38,131 nucleotides of DNA, from positions 1-38,131 of the forward strand of contig JAEINK010000051.1 of the NCBI GenBank assembly GCA_016342585.1, in the 5' to 3' direction. A program made the translations under genes and the position numbers. The stretch comes from Spirochaetales bacterium. GTDB lineage: Bacteria > Spirochaetota > Spirochaetia > UBA9216. Of the stretch, positions 25,978-34,703 are shown in pieces; within the stretch, counting starts at the first letter, position 1, and each line of letters opens with the position of its first letter. The notes below the pieces were generated by a model. The model was not told the origin of the DNA, searched no databases, and saw only the letters and a list, made by a program, of their open reading frames with translations.

Positions 25978-26006
25978 TTGTCAAACTCTTCTATATGGAA
26001 TAAAAT
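25978..26006 (+). promoter_or_regulatory. Promoter of the LtaS-like gene
   Basis: TTGTCA (25978-25983), a 17-bp spacer and TAAAAT (26001-26006) sit just after the terminator. A leader of about 55 nt carries aaggaag before ATG 26067. Confidence 0.65.
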
Positions 26007-26066
26007 CGGTCTGTCCTGTACAGTATTGGGAAATATTCTGAATCGCTGAGATCCATAAGGAAGAAG

Positions 26067-27842
26067 ATGCGTAAAACGGTGGTGCTCGGGGGAAGTTTTA
26101 TCTTTCTTTCGGCTTTAAAAATGCTGCTGCTCACTAATAGCCTCGGATTGTCCGGAGGATATCCGGTCTCTGTTTTTCTTATTCATCTTTTTCTTCAGGC
26201 AGGGGTGTTTTTTACCCTGTACTCATTCTCTTTTCGTAAAAGAATCTTATTATTTTGGGGCATACAAACCCTCTGCTATGCAGTACTCCTCGGTTTCTAT
26301 GGTGTCTATCACCGTCTTTTTAATATTTTTATCGATTTTAGAATAATCGGAGACGGACTGAATGTAATGAGTAAGGGGGTTGTTCCTCTTACTGTTCCCA
26401 TGCTTTTCCTTCTTATTGACCTTCCGGCTCTTTTCTCCTTTATTACTCTCGTACCCAAATCTGAAAAGGACGGGATAAGAGAATCCAGGAAAATCGGAAT
26501 CTTCACCATGTCGGGCACACTCCTTTTATTTATCTGGGCGTCCCTCTTTTCTGTCTGGGATATACCGCCTCTCTCTTCCGGCAGCGGCTGGGGAGGATTT
26601 TCACATTCAATTCGTAAGGTCCTCCCGGAGCTCCCCGGTAAGGCGGAGGATGAAATATTTCTTGCGGAAGCTGAATTAAAGTCAGAATCGGAATCTGAAT
26701 CTGAATCTGAAGTTCAAGTTCCAAAGATTCGTGAAGATCTAAGGGAGGAGGGGCCGTTCTCAAGTTATATCCCGAAAGCTGAATTGACCGGTGAACCAAA
26801 TTTCCTGGTGATCCAGTTTGAATCCCTGCAGTCGGGACTCCCAGAGCTTTTCCATAATGGAGAGGCCGTGATGCCGTTTCTTAACCGGATGCGGAGTGAA
26901 AGTTATTACTTCCCCTACTGTTTTGCCTACCACCGGTCCGGTGGTTCCTCCGACTGTGAAATTGCCGTTCTGGATAATATTGATCCCGGTGACCGGGCTT
27001 TGATGCGCTCTTCCCGGTATCCCCATGATGAAAGTTTTATTAAAGTCCTTAAAAACAGGGATTATTCGGTTTTTGGCTTTCATGATTACGATAAGGAGTT
27101 TTATAACAGGGAGAGTTCTTATAAAAGGCTTGGGTTTGACGGTTTTTTTGATTATTACGATATGAACATGGGGCCGCCAAAGTGGGCGGCACGGGATGGT
27201 GAGATGTTTGATTTCATCCTGGATCAGACTCCCGAGTCATTTCCGGTTCTATCCTATGTTATTACCATATCCTCTCACGTTGGGTATGAGCATATTACTA
27301 CCTATTACGAGAATCCCCTCTTTGATGATGTGAATCGAAAGCGTGACAGGCACGCCATGCTCTGTTTCAATTATACGGATAGGGAGTTGGAGCGATTTAT
27401 CACCAAAATTCGAGAGAAATATAAAAATCTCTATATCCTGATTTATGGGGATCACTCTACGCCCTCGGTTGTTTTTAATAATGAGCTTTCCCCCTCCTTT
27501 CTGGACAGGGATGGGCAAATCCTTGAGTTTGTTCCCCTTTTTATTATTCCTCCCCTGGAGATTCCGTATGAGGGAAGGGTTTTTAAGGATACCCTGGCCT
27601 CTTTTCATGATGTAGGGCCGACGATCCTTGAGCTTGCAGGAGTGAAGACATTTCATCAGGGTGAACGGCTTGCTTCCACAGCCGTGACAGATGCCGATGA
27701 GACTCTATCGGAATACCTTGCTTTTGGGGGTTCTCTCTTCTCCGATGAGGTGGATAAACTGCCCATCCCCTTTGATGATCAGCTTCTGGATCGATCAGAA
27801 CTTCTTTCGTTGATTAAGGAGAAGGTTCCCTTTTCTGATTGA
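26067..27842 (+). CDS. LtaS/MdoB-like membrane sulfatase-fold phosphotransferase
   Basis: The 591-residue protein has about five N-terminal membrane segments (residues 5-165) and a large outer catalytic domain of the alkaline phosphatase/sulfatase fold. Metal and active-site motifs in order are: QFESLQ (Glu252), YHRSGGSSDCE (290-298), ISSHVGY (His404) and YGDHST (Asp462/His463). These align with LTA synthase, except that the nucleophile position, Thr in LtaS (GKTSDSE), is Ser294 here. It should move a phosphoglycerol or similar group onto a glycan or lipid outside the inner membrane. A Ser-Glu repeat (about 206-215) lies in the linker. The donor and acceptor are unknown. Confidence 0.88.
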   Translation: MRKTVVLGGSFIFLSALKMLLLTNSLGLSGGYPVSVFLIHLFLQAGVFFTLYSFSFRKRILLFWGIQTLCYAVLLGFYGVYHRLFNIFIDFRIIGDGLNVMSKGVVPLTVPMLFLLIDLPALFSFITLVPKSEKDGIRESRKIGIFTMSGTLLLFIWASLFSVWDIPPLSSGSGWGGFSHSIRKVLPELPGKAEDEIFLAEAELKSESESESESEVQVPKIREDLREEGPFSSYIPKAELTGEPNFLVIQFESLQSGLPELFHNGEAVMPFLNRMRSESYYFPYCFAYHRSGGSSDCEIAVLDNIDPGDRALMRSSRYPHDESFIKVLKNRDYSVFGFHDYDKEFYNRESSYKRLGFDGFFDYYDMNMGPPKWAARDGEMFDFILDQTPESFPVLSYVITISSHVGYEHITTYYENPLFDDVNRKRDRHAMLCFNYTDRELERFITKIREKYKNLYILIYGDHSTPSVVFNNELSPSFLDRDGQILEFVPLFIIPPLEIPYEGRVFKDTLASFHDVGPTILELAGVKTFHQGERLASTAVTDADETLSEYLAFGGSLFSDEVDKLPIPFDDQLLDRSELLSLIKEKVPFSD

Positions 27843-27871
27843 TGAGAGCTTTTGAAATTGAGTTTTAAAGA

Positions 27872-29428
27872 CTAATACTTTATGAAACTTCGAGAGATAT
27901 CCACAAACTCACCATAAACCCAGCCAAACTCCCCATCCTCTCTTCGAACCAGGTACCAGGGCCAGGGAGAAGGATTCTCCTCTTCGGGATCGAAGGATTC
28001 TATGATAACCAGATTTTCATCCTCTTCCAATACGCTCAGGATCTTTCCTTCCAGGGTCGGCCTCTCCCTTAGGCGCACCCTGGTATCATTCATCTTTCCC
28101 CTCAACCCCAATCCCTGGGTCTGGTAATCCTCGGGAGTGAGTTCATGGGAAGATCGGGCCCCGTAACTAATGAGCAGCTCCTGCATTTCGGATGATTTTG
28201 CCGTTTCAAGAGGGGTCCGGGTGGAAAACTTTCCAAATCCATACTGGTGAGAGAGGAAGTTAACATTAGCACCATTCTCAATGAGAACCTTTGCCATTTC
28301 CACCTTATCATTATAGATGGCTGAAAAAAGGAAACTACCACTGCCCCCTGAATCTTCGCCGTTGGAATAACTGTAAGTAGGGTGTGAGACATCATAACCA
28401 CCATCTATGAAGAGTCTCAGCATTTGTGGAGTGGCGTAGCGGATGACATAGTTTATATCCCAACTTATGCCAAGCTCACCGCCCGTATTCTTTTCTATTC
28501 CGGCATCAAGGAGAAATTTTATCATCTCCAGGTCATTTTTTTTGATTAAGTCCCATAAGCAGGATACGGTGGCATCATAGTTTCCTCCATCCACGGTTTG
28601 GCTGAAGCCATGATCTATCAGGAAGTTTATCATCTCAAAATCTCTGTTGGCGATGCTTTCAAAGAAGGGGGAACTACCCGGGGACAGGTTTGGATTATCG
28701 TATTTATTATATCCCCGGGCTTTCAGATCCAGGATGGCTTCATAGTTTTTTTCTGCATAAAAATGCCAGAACCACTCATCTTCCGGGTAAACGATTTTAT
28801 CAATATCAAGAAGATCGAGGTTGAAAGAATAATTCGATTCATAATCCCACTCTTCATTTTCACTGTTTGCCGGGCGCTTCGATCCGTAGAAAAAATTCCC
28901 CTCTGCTTTATCCCATAGAATCAGTGAAGTCCAGCCGCTATCGCTGTTTACTGTAAAATTCCAGGGAGATGACGAAGTTCCTGAATCGGTATTGAATCTT
29001 ACGTTTGAACTCCCGGATGTTATAAAATGGAATTGTTCGTCCAGATAGAAAATCTGCATATATTTATGCCCCGAGTCGCGATTGTAATACCACCCTTTTT
29101 TTGTTTCCATATCTGTGGAAACTACTATCACATCCCCACCATACACCCAAGTTTCATAACCATCTCTTGTGCGGATCCTGACAAATGGTGCGGTTTTGTC
29201 GCCCCGTGTATAAGCCGTGGAGGATACCTCAAGTATTTGGGCGATAGACCAGTAGTCACCCCAGTTTCCAAAGGATTGGACTGGATGGGGGATATTCAGA
29301 TAGAACCCGGGAGTTTCATAACCGTCAACGCTTCCGCGCATAGGGATAACCGAATAATCGGAATAATTGACTTCAGCAAAAGCGGAAAAACCAAGCATAA
29401 GGAGTACGATGATATTTAATTTCTTCAT
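27872..29428 (-). CDS. Secreted protein with SH3-like domains flanking ankyrin repeats
   Basis: The 518-residue protein has a signal peptide ending FSAFAEVN, without a lipobox, so it is probably periplasmic. A first SH3-like region (about 60-110) includes the phrase RIRTRDGYETWVYGGDVIVV. Ankyrin repeats fill about 200-430, for example FFESIANRDFEMINFLIDHG and FLFSAIYNDKVEMAKVLIEN GANVN in adjacent helices. A C-terminal bacterial SH3 domain (VRLRERPTLEGKILSVLEED then GEFGWVYGEFVD) ends the protein. SH3b modules often bind cell-wall peptides; ankyrins bind proteins. It may scaffold envelope proteins. It is monocistronic behind a near-consensus promoter. Confidence 0.85.
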   Translation of the reverse strand: MKKLNIIVLLMLGFSAFAEVNYSDYSVIPMRGSVDGYETPGFYLNIPHPVQSFGNWGDYWSIAQILEVSSTAYTRGDKTAPFVRIRTRDGYETWVYGGDVIVVSTDMETKKGWYYNRDSGHKYMQIFYLDEQFHFITSGSSNVRFNTDSGTSSSPWNFTVNSDSGWTSLILWDKAEGNFFYGSKRPANSENEEWDYESNYSFNLDLLDIDKIVYPEDEWFWHFYAEKNYEAILDLKARGYNKYDNPNLSPGSSPFFESIANRDFEMINFLIDHGFSQTVDGGNYDATVSCLWDLIKKNDLEMIKFLLDAGIEKNTGGELGISWDINYVIRYATPQMLRLFIDGGYDVSHPTYSYSNGEDSGGSGSFLFSAIYNDKVEMAKVLIENGANVNFLSHQYGFGKFSTRTPLETAKSSEMQELLISYGARSSHELTPEDYQTQGLGLRGKMNDTRVRLRERPTLEGKILSVLEEDENLVIIESFDPEEENPSPWPWYLVRREDGEFGWVYGEFVDISRSFIKY

Positions 29429-29437
29429 ATTTCAGCG

Positions 29438-29466
29438 AGTATATGAATTGGATGTAAGGGTGTCAA
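29438..29466 (-). promoter_or_regulatory. Near-consensus promoter of the SH3/ankyrin gene (leaderless type)
   Basis: Minus strand: TTGACA (29461-29466), a 17-bp spacer and TATACT (29438-29443), then 9 nt to the ATG, with no Shine-Dalgarno. Confidence 0.75.
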
Positions 29467-29492
29467 TCAACTCCTACTATAAAATCAATCAT

Positions 29493-29523
29493 AAAAAAAA
29501 GGATCCGCATAATCTGCAGATCC
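29493..29523 (-). terminator. Terminator of the gatCAB-aspS operon
   Basis: Minus strand: ggatctgc (29516-29523), a 7-nt loop and gcggatcc (29501-29508) form an 8-bp stem with one G-T pair, followed by eight T. It is 37 bp after the aspS stop. Confidence 0.88.
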
Positions 29524-29559
29524 CCATTTTCAATCATTATAATTTTGATAAATCCAGGT

Positions 29560-31338
29560 TTACTCGTCATCCTCATCGACAGTGGAAACAATACAAAGCT
29601 CATCAAGCTGTTCCTCTTCCACGGATCCCGGGGATTCGGTCATAAGACAGGTTGCCTTCTGGGTCTTCGGGAAGGCGATTACGTTTCTAATCGAATCCTC
29701 GTTAAGGAGAAGCATGATAAGCCTGTCCAGACCCAGGGCCAATCCACCATGGGGTGGTGCCCCGTACTGGAGGGCATCGAGAAGGAATCCGAACTTGTCT
29801 TTTGCCTCTTCGTCACTGATCCCAAGGATATCGAAAACCTTTTTCTGAGTTGCCTGATCGTGGATTCTGATAGATCCGCCGCCGACCTCACAGCCGTTCA
29901 TGACAAGGTCATAGGCATTTGTTGAAACATTATATATATCCGAATCCATTTTCTCCGCATCTTCGGGCTTGGGGGCCGTGAAAGGGTGGTGAAGGGGAGT
30001 CGGATTTCCCGAGTGGTCTTTTTCAAACATGGGGAAGTCTATTATCCATGAGAGAGCGACATCATCATTGGTGTAAAGCTCAAGCTTTTTACCGAAGAAG
30101 AGCCGTAATTCGGCAAGGCTTTGGCAAACGACCTCTTCCCTGTCTGCCAGGAAGATTAGAACGTCTCCTGTCTCTGCTCCCATTTTTTCGTAAAGGGCAT
30201 TCGCCTCATCTTCGCTGAAGAATTTGATAATGGGAGACTGGGGACCATCCTCGTTCATTCGGATCCAGGCAACACCCTTGGCTTTGAATTGCTTGGCAAA
30301 AGGGGTCATCTCATCGAGCTCTTTTCTGCTTAATTTCTCGCTGGCCCCTTTCAGGTTTATGGCCCGGATGCAGCCGCCGGATTCAACAGCTTTTCTGAAT
30401 ACTGTAAAATCGGTTTTAGCAAATATTTCGGAGATTTCTACTATTTTCAGTCCGAATCGTAAGTCCGGAGCGTCTTTACCATAATCCAGCATGGCCTGAT
30501 CATAACTCATTCTGGCGAGGGGAAGTTTAAGGTCCTTGTTCAGGAACTCCTTGAAGATCCTGGCAAAGAGGCCTTCCACCATAGACATAACATCGTCCCT
30601 GTCAACAAAGGACATTTCCATATCAACCTGGGTGAACTCGGGCTGTCTGTCGGCCCTTAGATCCTCATCCCTGAAACAGCGGGCTATCTGGATGTATCTG
30701 TCGAAGCCGGAGATCATCAGGGCCTGCTTGTAAAGCTGGGGAGACTGGGGAAGGGCAAAGAATTTACCCTGATTCACTCTGGAGGGCACGAGGTAATCTC
30801 TTGCCCCTTCGGGGGTGGCTCTGGATAGGATCGGGGTCTCTATATCAACAAAATCTTTATCCTGAAAATAGTTTCGGATAAGGCTTGTGACTTTGCTTCG
30901 GAAGATCATGGCGTGCTGAAGATGGGTGGAACGAAGATCCAGATACCGGTGTTTTAATCGGGTTTCGGCGTTTACGGCTTCATGGTGTTCGATGTCAAAA
31001 GGCGGTGTATGAGATTTATTAAGAATTTCGTGGGATTTTACATAAACCTCGATTCCCCCGGTCTTTAGTTTTCCATTTTCCATTCCGTCGGGACGAACTC
31101 TTACCTCTCCTTCAATGGATATGACATCCTGACTTCGTAACTGATGTGCTATTTTATGGGATTCCGGACCAACTTCCGGATCAAAAACCACCTGAGTGAT
31201 ACCCCATCTATCCCGGAGATCTATAAAGGCCACACCGCCATGGTCTCTGTAATTTTCTACCCAGCCGCTTAAGACTGTTGATGTTCCCGCTTGTTCCTGT
31301 CGCAATTCGCCGCAGCGGTGGGTTCTTTTCAATTTCAT
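29560..31338 (-). CDS. aspS: Aspartyl-tRNA synthetase, probably non-discriminating
   Basis: This charges tRNA with aspartate. The 592-residue length and the insert (GAD) domain fit bacterial AspRS. The N-terminal OB fold has VENYRDHGGVAFIDLRDRWG. His33 in RDHGG takes the place of Leu (RDLGS) of tRNA-Asp-specific enzymes. That His is known from non-discriminating AspRS, which also charge tRNA-Asn. Class II motif 2 is FRDEDLRADRQPEFTQ and motif 3 is GGLALGLDRL. It is the last gene after gatB (49-bp gap) and has a gagg ribosome site. Co-transcription with GatCAB, which would amidate Asp-tRNA-Asn, supports the dual-specificity reading. A strong terminator follows. Confidence 0.95.
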   Translation of the reverse strand: MKLKRTHRCGELRQEQAGTSTVLSGWVENYRDHGGVAFIDLRDRWGITQVVFDPEVGPESHKIAHQLRSQDVISIEGEVRVRPDGMENGKLKTGGIEVYVKSHEILNKSHTPPFDIEHHEAVNAETRLKHRYLDLRSTHLQHAMIFRSKVTSLIRNYFQDKDFVDIETPILSRATPEGARDYLVPSRVNQGKFFALPQSPQLYKQALMISGFDRYIQIARCFRDEDLRADRQPEFTQVDMEMSFVDRDDVMSMVEGLFARIFKEFLNKDLKLPLARMSYDQAMLDYGKDAPDLRFGLKIVEISEIFAKTDFTVFRKAVESGGCIRAINLKGASEKLSRKELDEMTPFAKQFKAKGVAWIRMNEDGPQSPIIKFFSEDEANALYEKMGAETGDVLIFLADREEVVCQSLAELRLFFGKKLELYTNDDVALSWIIDFPMFEKDHSGNPTPLHHPFTAPKPEDAEKMDSDIYNVSTNAYDLVMNGCEVGGGSIRIHDQATQKKVFDILGISDEEAKDKFGFLLDALQYGAPPHGGLALGLDRLIMLLLNEDSIRNVIAFPKTQKATCLMTESPGSVEEEQLDELCIVSTVDEDDE

Positions 31339-31387
31339 TATATTTCCTCTCGTATCCTGTATTCTCTTAAAATGGTTCTTGCTGAAA

Positions 31388-32812
31388 TCAGCCTTTTAAC
31401 TTCTCGGCGATAATCTGCTGGGCCATTTTCGGATTGGCAGAACCTCCGGTTGCTTTCATTATCTGTCCCATCAGGAATCCGGTCTGTTTTTTATCACCGC
31501 CCTTGATGGCTTCTATCACCTGGGGATTGGCATCGAAAATAGACTGGATTATTCCACCGAGTTCTCCGGCATCGCCAACCTGTTCCATCCCCTGTGCCTT
31601 TACAATCTCTTCGGGGTCTTTGTCTTCAGTAAAGATCAGTTCGAGAACTTTTTTCCCCATTTTGTTGCTGATTTTGTCCTGAGCGATAAGTGCAGTCAGT
31701 GATGCAAGCCTTTCAGGTGTAAGTTTTGTCTCGCTGATAATCTCTCCCGACTGATTCAGGTACTTCTGAATCTCCGAGGACAACCATGAGGCTGCTGTTC
31801 CTGCCGGGGTTCCCGCTTTAACAGCTTTTTCAAAGAAGTCGGCTGTCTCTTTTTCATCACTTACGAAAATACCTTGTGCCTCGGTCAGCTTATACTCTTC
31901 GATGAGCCTCTTTTTCCTTAAGAGGGGAAGTTCTACAAGACTCTCTTCTACCTCTTTCAGGAATTCTGCAGTTGGAGTGTAGGGGGGAAGGTCCGGTTCC
32001 GGAAAGTAGCGGTAATCGTGGGCCGACTCCTTGCTCCTCATGCTGGAAGTCTTGCTCTTTGATTCATCCCAGAGTCTTGTTTCCTGGGTTACCGTATCGC
32101 CCTTATCGAGAATTCTTGCCTGGCGTTTCTGCTCAAATTCGAGAGATTTCCGGACATTTCTGGAGGAGTTGAGGTTTTTAACCTCAGCCTTCCGGCCTAA
32201 ACCGGCCCCCGGAGTGTTCAGTGAGATGTTTGCATCACACCGCATAGAACCCTCCTCCATATTACCGTCGCATACTCCCAGGTATCTAATCATCCGGCGG
32301 AATTGCTGAAGGAAGAGTTCCGCCTCTTCTCCTGTGGCAAGATCCGGCTCGGTTACAACTTCGAGCAGGGGGGCACCTGTCCGGTTATAGTCAATTTTGG
32401 ACTGATACCCTTCGTGGATCATTTTTCCGGCATCCTCTTCCAGGTGAACATCATGGAAACGAATTGGTTTTATGGTTCCATCGGCCAGTTCAAGATCCAT
32501 AGTCCCGTTAATACCGAAGGGGGACTCAAACTGGGTGATCTGATAATTCTTGGGGAGATCCGGATAGTAATAGTTTTTCCGATCAAAAAGGGCCGTCTTA
32601 TTCAGGTGACACTTCAAGGCCATGGCTACCATGTAGGATTTTCTTACGGCCTCCTCGTTCAGTGAGGGGAGTGAGCCGGGGTAACCCATGCAGACCGGGC
32701 AGACGTTGGTGTTCGGTGCGTCACCGAACTGGTTTTTACATCCGCAGAAGATTTTTGTGTCTGTTATAAGGTGGATATGGATTTCTAATCCGATAAAAGT
32801 CTGGTATTTCAT
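31388..32812 (-). CDS. gatB: Asp/Glu-tRNA amidotransferase subunit B
   Basis: GatB holds the kinase-like site that phosphorylates the tRNA-bound Glu or Asp before amidation. The 474-residue length is normal. The N-terminus has GLEIHIHLITDTKIFCGC and a zinc site of Cys23, Cys25, Cys38 and Cys41. Other family motifs are NYYYPDLPKNYQITQ and HLEEDAGK. The C-terminal 150 residues form the tRNA-binding YqeY-like tail. Its ATG shares one base with the gatA stop (TAATG), so translation is coupled. Confidence 0.97.
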   Translation of the reverse strand: MKYQTFIGLEIHIHLITDTKIFCGCKNQFGDAPNTNVCPVCMGYPGSLPSLNEEAVRKSYMVAMALKCHLNKTALFDRKNYYYPDLPKNYQITQFESPFGINGTMDLELADGTIKPIRFHDVHLEEDAGKMIHEGYQSKIDYNRTGAPLLEVVTEPDLATGEEAELFLQQFRRMIRYLGVCDGNMEEGSMRCDANISLNTPGAGLGRKAEVKNLNSSRNVRKSLEFEQKRQARILDKGDTVTQETRLWDESKSKTSSMRSKESAHDYRYFPEPDLPPYTPTAEFLKEVEESLVELPLLRKKRLIEEYKLTEAQGIFVSDEKETADFFEKAVKAGTPAGTAASWLSSEIQKYLNQSGEIISETKLTPERLASLTALIAQDKISNKMGKKVLELIFTEDKDPEEIVKAQGMEQVGDAGELGGIIQSIFDANPQVIEAIKGGDKKQTGFLMGQIMKATGGSANPKMAQQIIAEKLKG

Positions 32813-34266
32813 TATTTAACGCCCCCTTCTTTGAGTGAAACTGGAGCGGTTGTCACGGGGAAAACATCCTTGAACTTTTCGGCCAGGGTGAAGAGTCTGT
32901 CCTCCCGGAAGGTTGGTGCCATAAACTGGATCCCCGTCGGTAGGCCATCGATATTCATGGTGGGAACACTCATGGCCGGGAGGGCCGCCAGGTTTGCAGC
33001 CGAGGTGAACTTGTCAGCTACCTTCTGCTGGAAAGGGTCGAGTCCTGCCTCGCCGTGAGGAAAAGCCTGGGTGGGGAATACGGGCATCATAATTGCCGAG
33101 GCGCTATCGAAGACCTTCTTGAAGTCCTCCCGGATGGCCGTTCTTATCTTTTGGCTCTTGATGTAGTATCTGTCCTGAAAACCGGACCGTAAAACGTAGG
33201 TTCCCAAAAGAATCCTGAGTTTTACTTCAGGTCCGAAACCTTCATGTCGTGAGTCTCTTACAAGATCATCCGGATTATCGGCACCGGAAACCCGCAGGCC
33301 GTATTTTATGCCATTGAATCGGGCCAGATTTGCACTGGCCTCGGCTGTGGCTATCGTATAGTAGGCGGGAACAACCCACTCCAGGGTGGGGAGTTCAACT
33401 TCATGCACCTTGTACCCGAGATCCATAAGGGCCCGGGTAGAGGCGGCGTATGATTCGGCGATTGCCGGAGCCAGTCCCAGATTTCCAGATAGAACACCGA
33501 TGGCTGCTCCCTCTTCCAGAGGTGCAAGTTTTTCACTTTCTCCGTTATTCTTATCGGCAGGATGGGCAACAGATGTGTTATCCAGGATATCCTTTCCCCG
33601 CATGACTTCGAAAACCTCTTTCAGGATATTGATATCCCTTGAGAGGGCTCCCACGACTTCCAGTGAGGAGGCATAGGCAACCAGACCATAACGGGACACA
33701 ACACCATAGGTGGGTTTTAATCCATAGACACCGCAGAAAGCAGCGGGCTGTCGTACGGAACCTCCCGTATCGGAACCAAGGCTGAAGGCGGCTAAACCCG
33801 CCGCAACAGCAGCGGCAGATCCGCCGGAAGAGCCGCCGACGACCCGATTTTCATCCCAGGGATTGTTTGTCCTTCCCAGAGCAGAATCATCGGTGGAGGA
33901 GCCCATGCCGAACTCATCCATATTCGTTTTTCCCACGGGAACAGCGCCGGCATTCATGAGTTTTTCAACGGCCGTTGCTGAATAGGGGGAGGTGAAATTT
34001 TTAAGTATTTTTGACCCGCAGGTAAGGGAGAACCCTTTTACGGCAATATTGTCCTTTACCGCAAAGGGGAGTCCTTCGAGGGAAGTCCCGGCTGTTGCGG
34101 AATCATCCGCTATGTAATTAGCCTTGAAAGCGGCCGCCGTTTTCTTACCCTTTCCGGGATCAAATTCCAGAAATGATCCTATGTTTTTTTCGATGGCAAG
34201 AACCTGGGCGGTATAATCGGATTTCCCCTCGCCCAGAGCCTTCTTCCACTCTTTTTTGGTTATCAT
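32812..34266 (-). CDS. gatA: Asp/Glu-tRNA amidotransferase subunit A (glutaminase)
   Basis: GatA releases ammonia from glutamine and passes it to GatB. The amidase-signature triad is visible: Lys71 (FAVKDN), Ser146 (GGSSGGS) and nucleophile Ser170 (GSDTGGSVRQPAAF). Their spacing equals that in the S. aureus enzyme. The 484-residue length is normal. The start lies 12 bp after the gatC stop, with aggaat upstream as a modest ribosome site. It is second in the operon gatC-gatA-gatB-aspS. Confidence 0.97.
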   Translation of the reverse strand: MITKKEWKKALGEGKSDYTAQVLAIEKNIGSFLEFDPGKGKKTAAAFKANYIADDSATAGTSLEGLPFAVKDNIAVKGFSLTCGSKILKNFTSPYSATAVEKLMNAGAVPVGKTNMDEFGMGSSTDDSALGRTNNPWDENRVVGGSSGGSAAAVAAGLAAFSLGSDTGGSVRQPAAFCGVYGLKPTYGVVSRYGLVAYASSLEVVGALSRDINILKEVFEVMRGKDILDNTSVAHPADKNNGESEKLAPLEEGAAIGVLSGNLGLAPAIAESYAASTRALMDLGYKVHEVELPTLEWVVPAYYTIATAEASANLARFNGIKYGLRVSGADNPDDLVRDSRHEGFGPEVKLRILLGTYVLRSGFQDRYYIKSQKIRTAIREDFKKVFDSASAIMMPVFPTQAFPHGEAGLDPFQQKVADKFTSAANLAALPAMSVPTMNIDGLPTGIQFMAPTFREDRLFTLAEKFKDVFPVTTAPVSLKEGGVK

Positions 34267-34278
34267 ATAATATTCCTG

Positions 34279-34578
34279 CTAAAGTACGTTGGGTATGGTT
34301 ATAAATCGTTCTTCCCGTTCGGGAGCTCTGTCGAGAAGTTCATCGGGTGTTCCCCTGTTTTCCGGGGACTTTTTCGAAAAATCGGGTTCATCGGCCCTTA
34401 CAATATTCTCTTTTTGAAGAGCATGAGTAGTCGGGAGGAGGTGATCCACATCTATCTCCATCATTATGGAGAAATAATCGAGCATCTGATCTACCATTCC
34501 AGATAATTTGTTCAGTTCACCCTCTTCCAGAGCGAGTCTGGCAAGGGAAGCTGTGGTCTTTAATTCGTTAACATCCAT
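34279..34578 (-). CDS. gatC: Asp/Glu-tRNA amidotransferase subunit C
   Basis: The 99-residue protein stabilises the GatA-GatB complex. The helical N-terminus (TTASLARLALEEGELNKLSG) and the belt segment with PTTHALQKENIVRADEP are classic GatC. It is the first gene of the operon. A near-consensus promoter has its -10 box 8 nt before the ATG and there is no Shine-Dalgarno, so the operon mRNA is probably leaderless. Confidence 0.94.
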   Translation of the reverse strand: MDVNELKTTASLARLALEEGELNKLSGMVDQMLDYFSIMMEIDVDHLLPTTHALQKENIVRADEPDFSKKSPENRGTPDELLDRAPEREERFITIPNVL

Positions 34579-34586
34579 AAGAATAG

Positions 34587-34615
34587 AGAATACTCAAGAG
34601 TTCGTCTTTAGTCAA
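34587..34615 (-). promoter_or_regulatory. gatCAB-aspS promoter (leaderless type)
   Basis: Minus strand: TTGACT (34610-34615), a 17-bp spacer and TATTCT (34587-34592), then 8 nt to ATG 34578. Confidence 0.7.
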
Positions 34616-34631
34616 TCTCTATACTTTTAAG

Positions 34632-34660
34632 TTGATTCATTGTAATATTTAAAATAGAAT
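34632..34660 (+). promoter_or_regulatory. Promoter of the Lrp/AsnC gene
   Basis: TTGATT (34632-34637), a 17-bp spacer and TAGAAT (34655-34660) precede a leader of about 37 nt with aaggtgg before GTG 34704. It is back-to-back with the gat promoter, with 16 bp between the -35 boxes. Confidence 0.65.
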
Positions 34661-34703
34661 ATGAATATAAGTGATGAAATTGAAATATAAGGTGGTATAG
34701 CCT

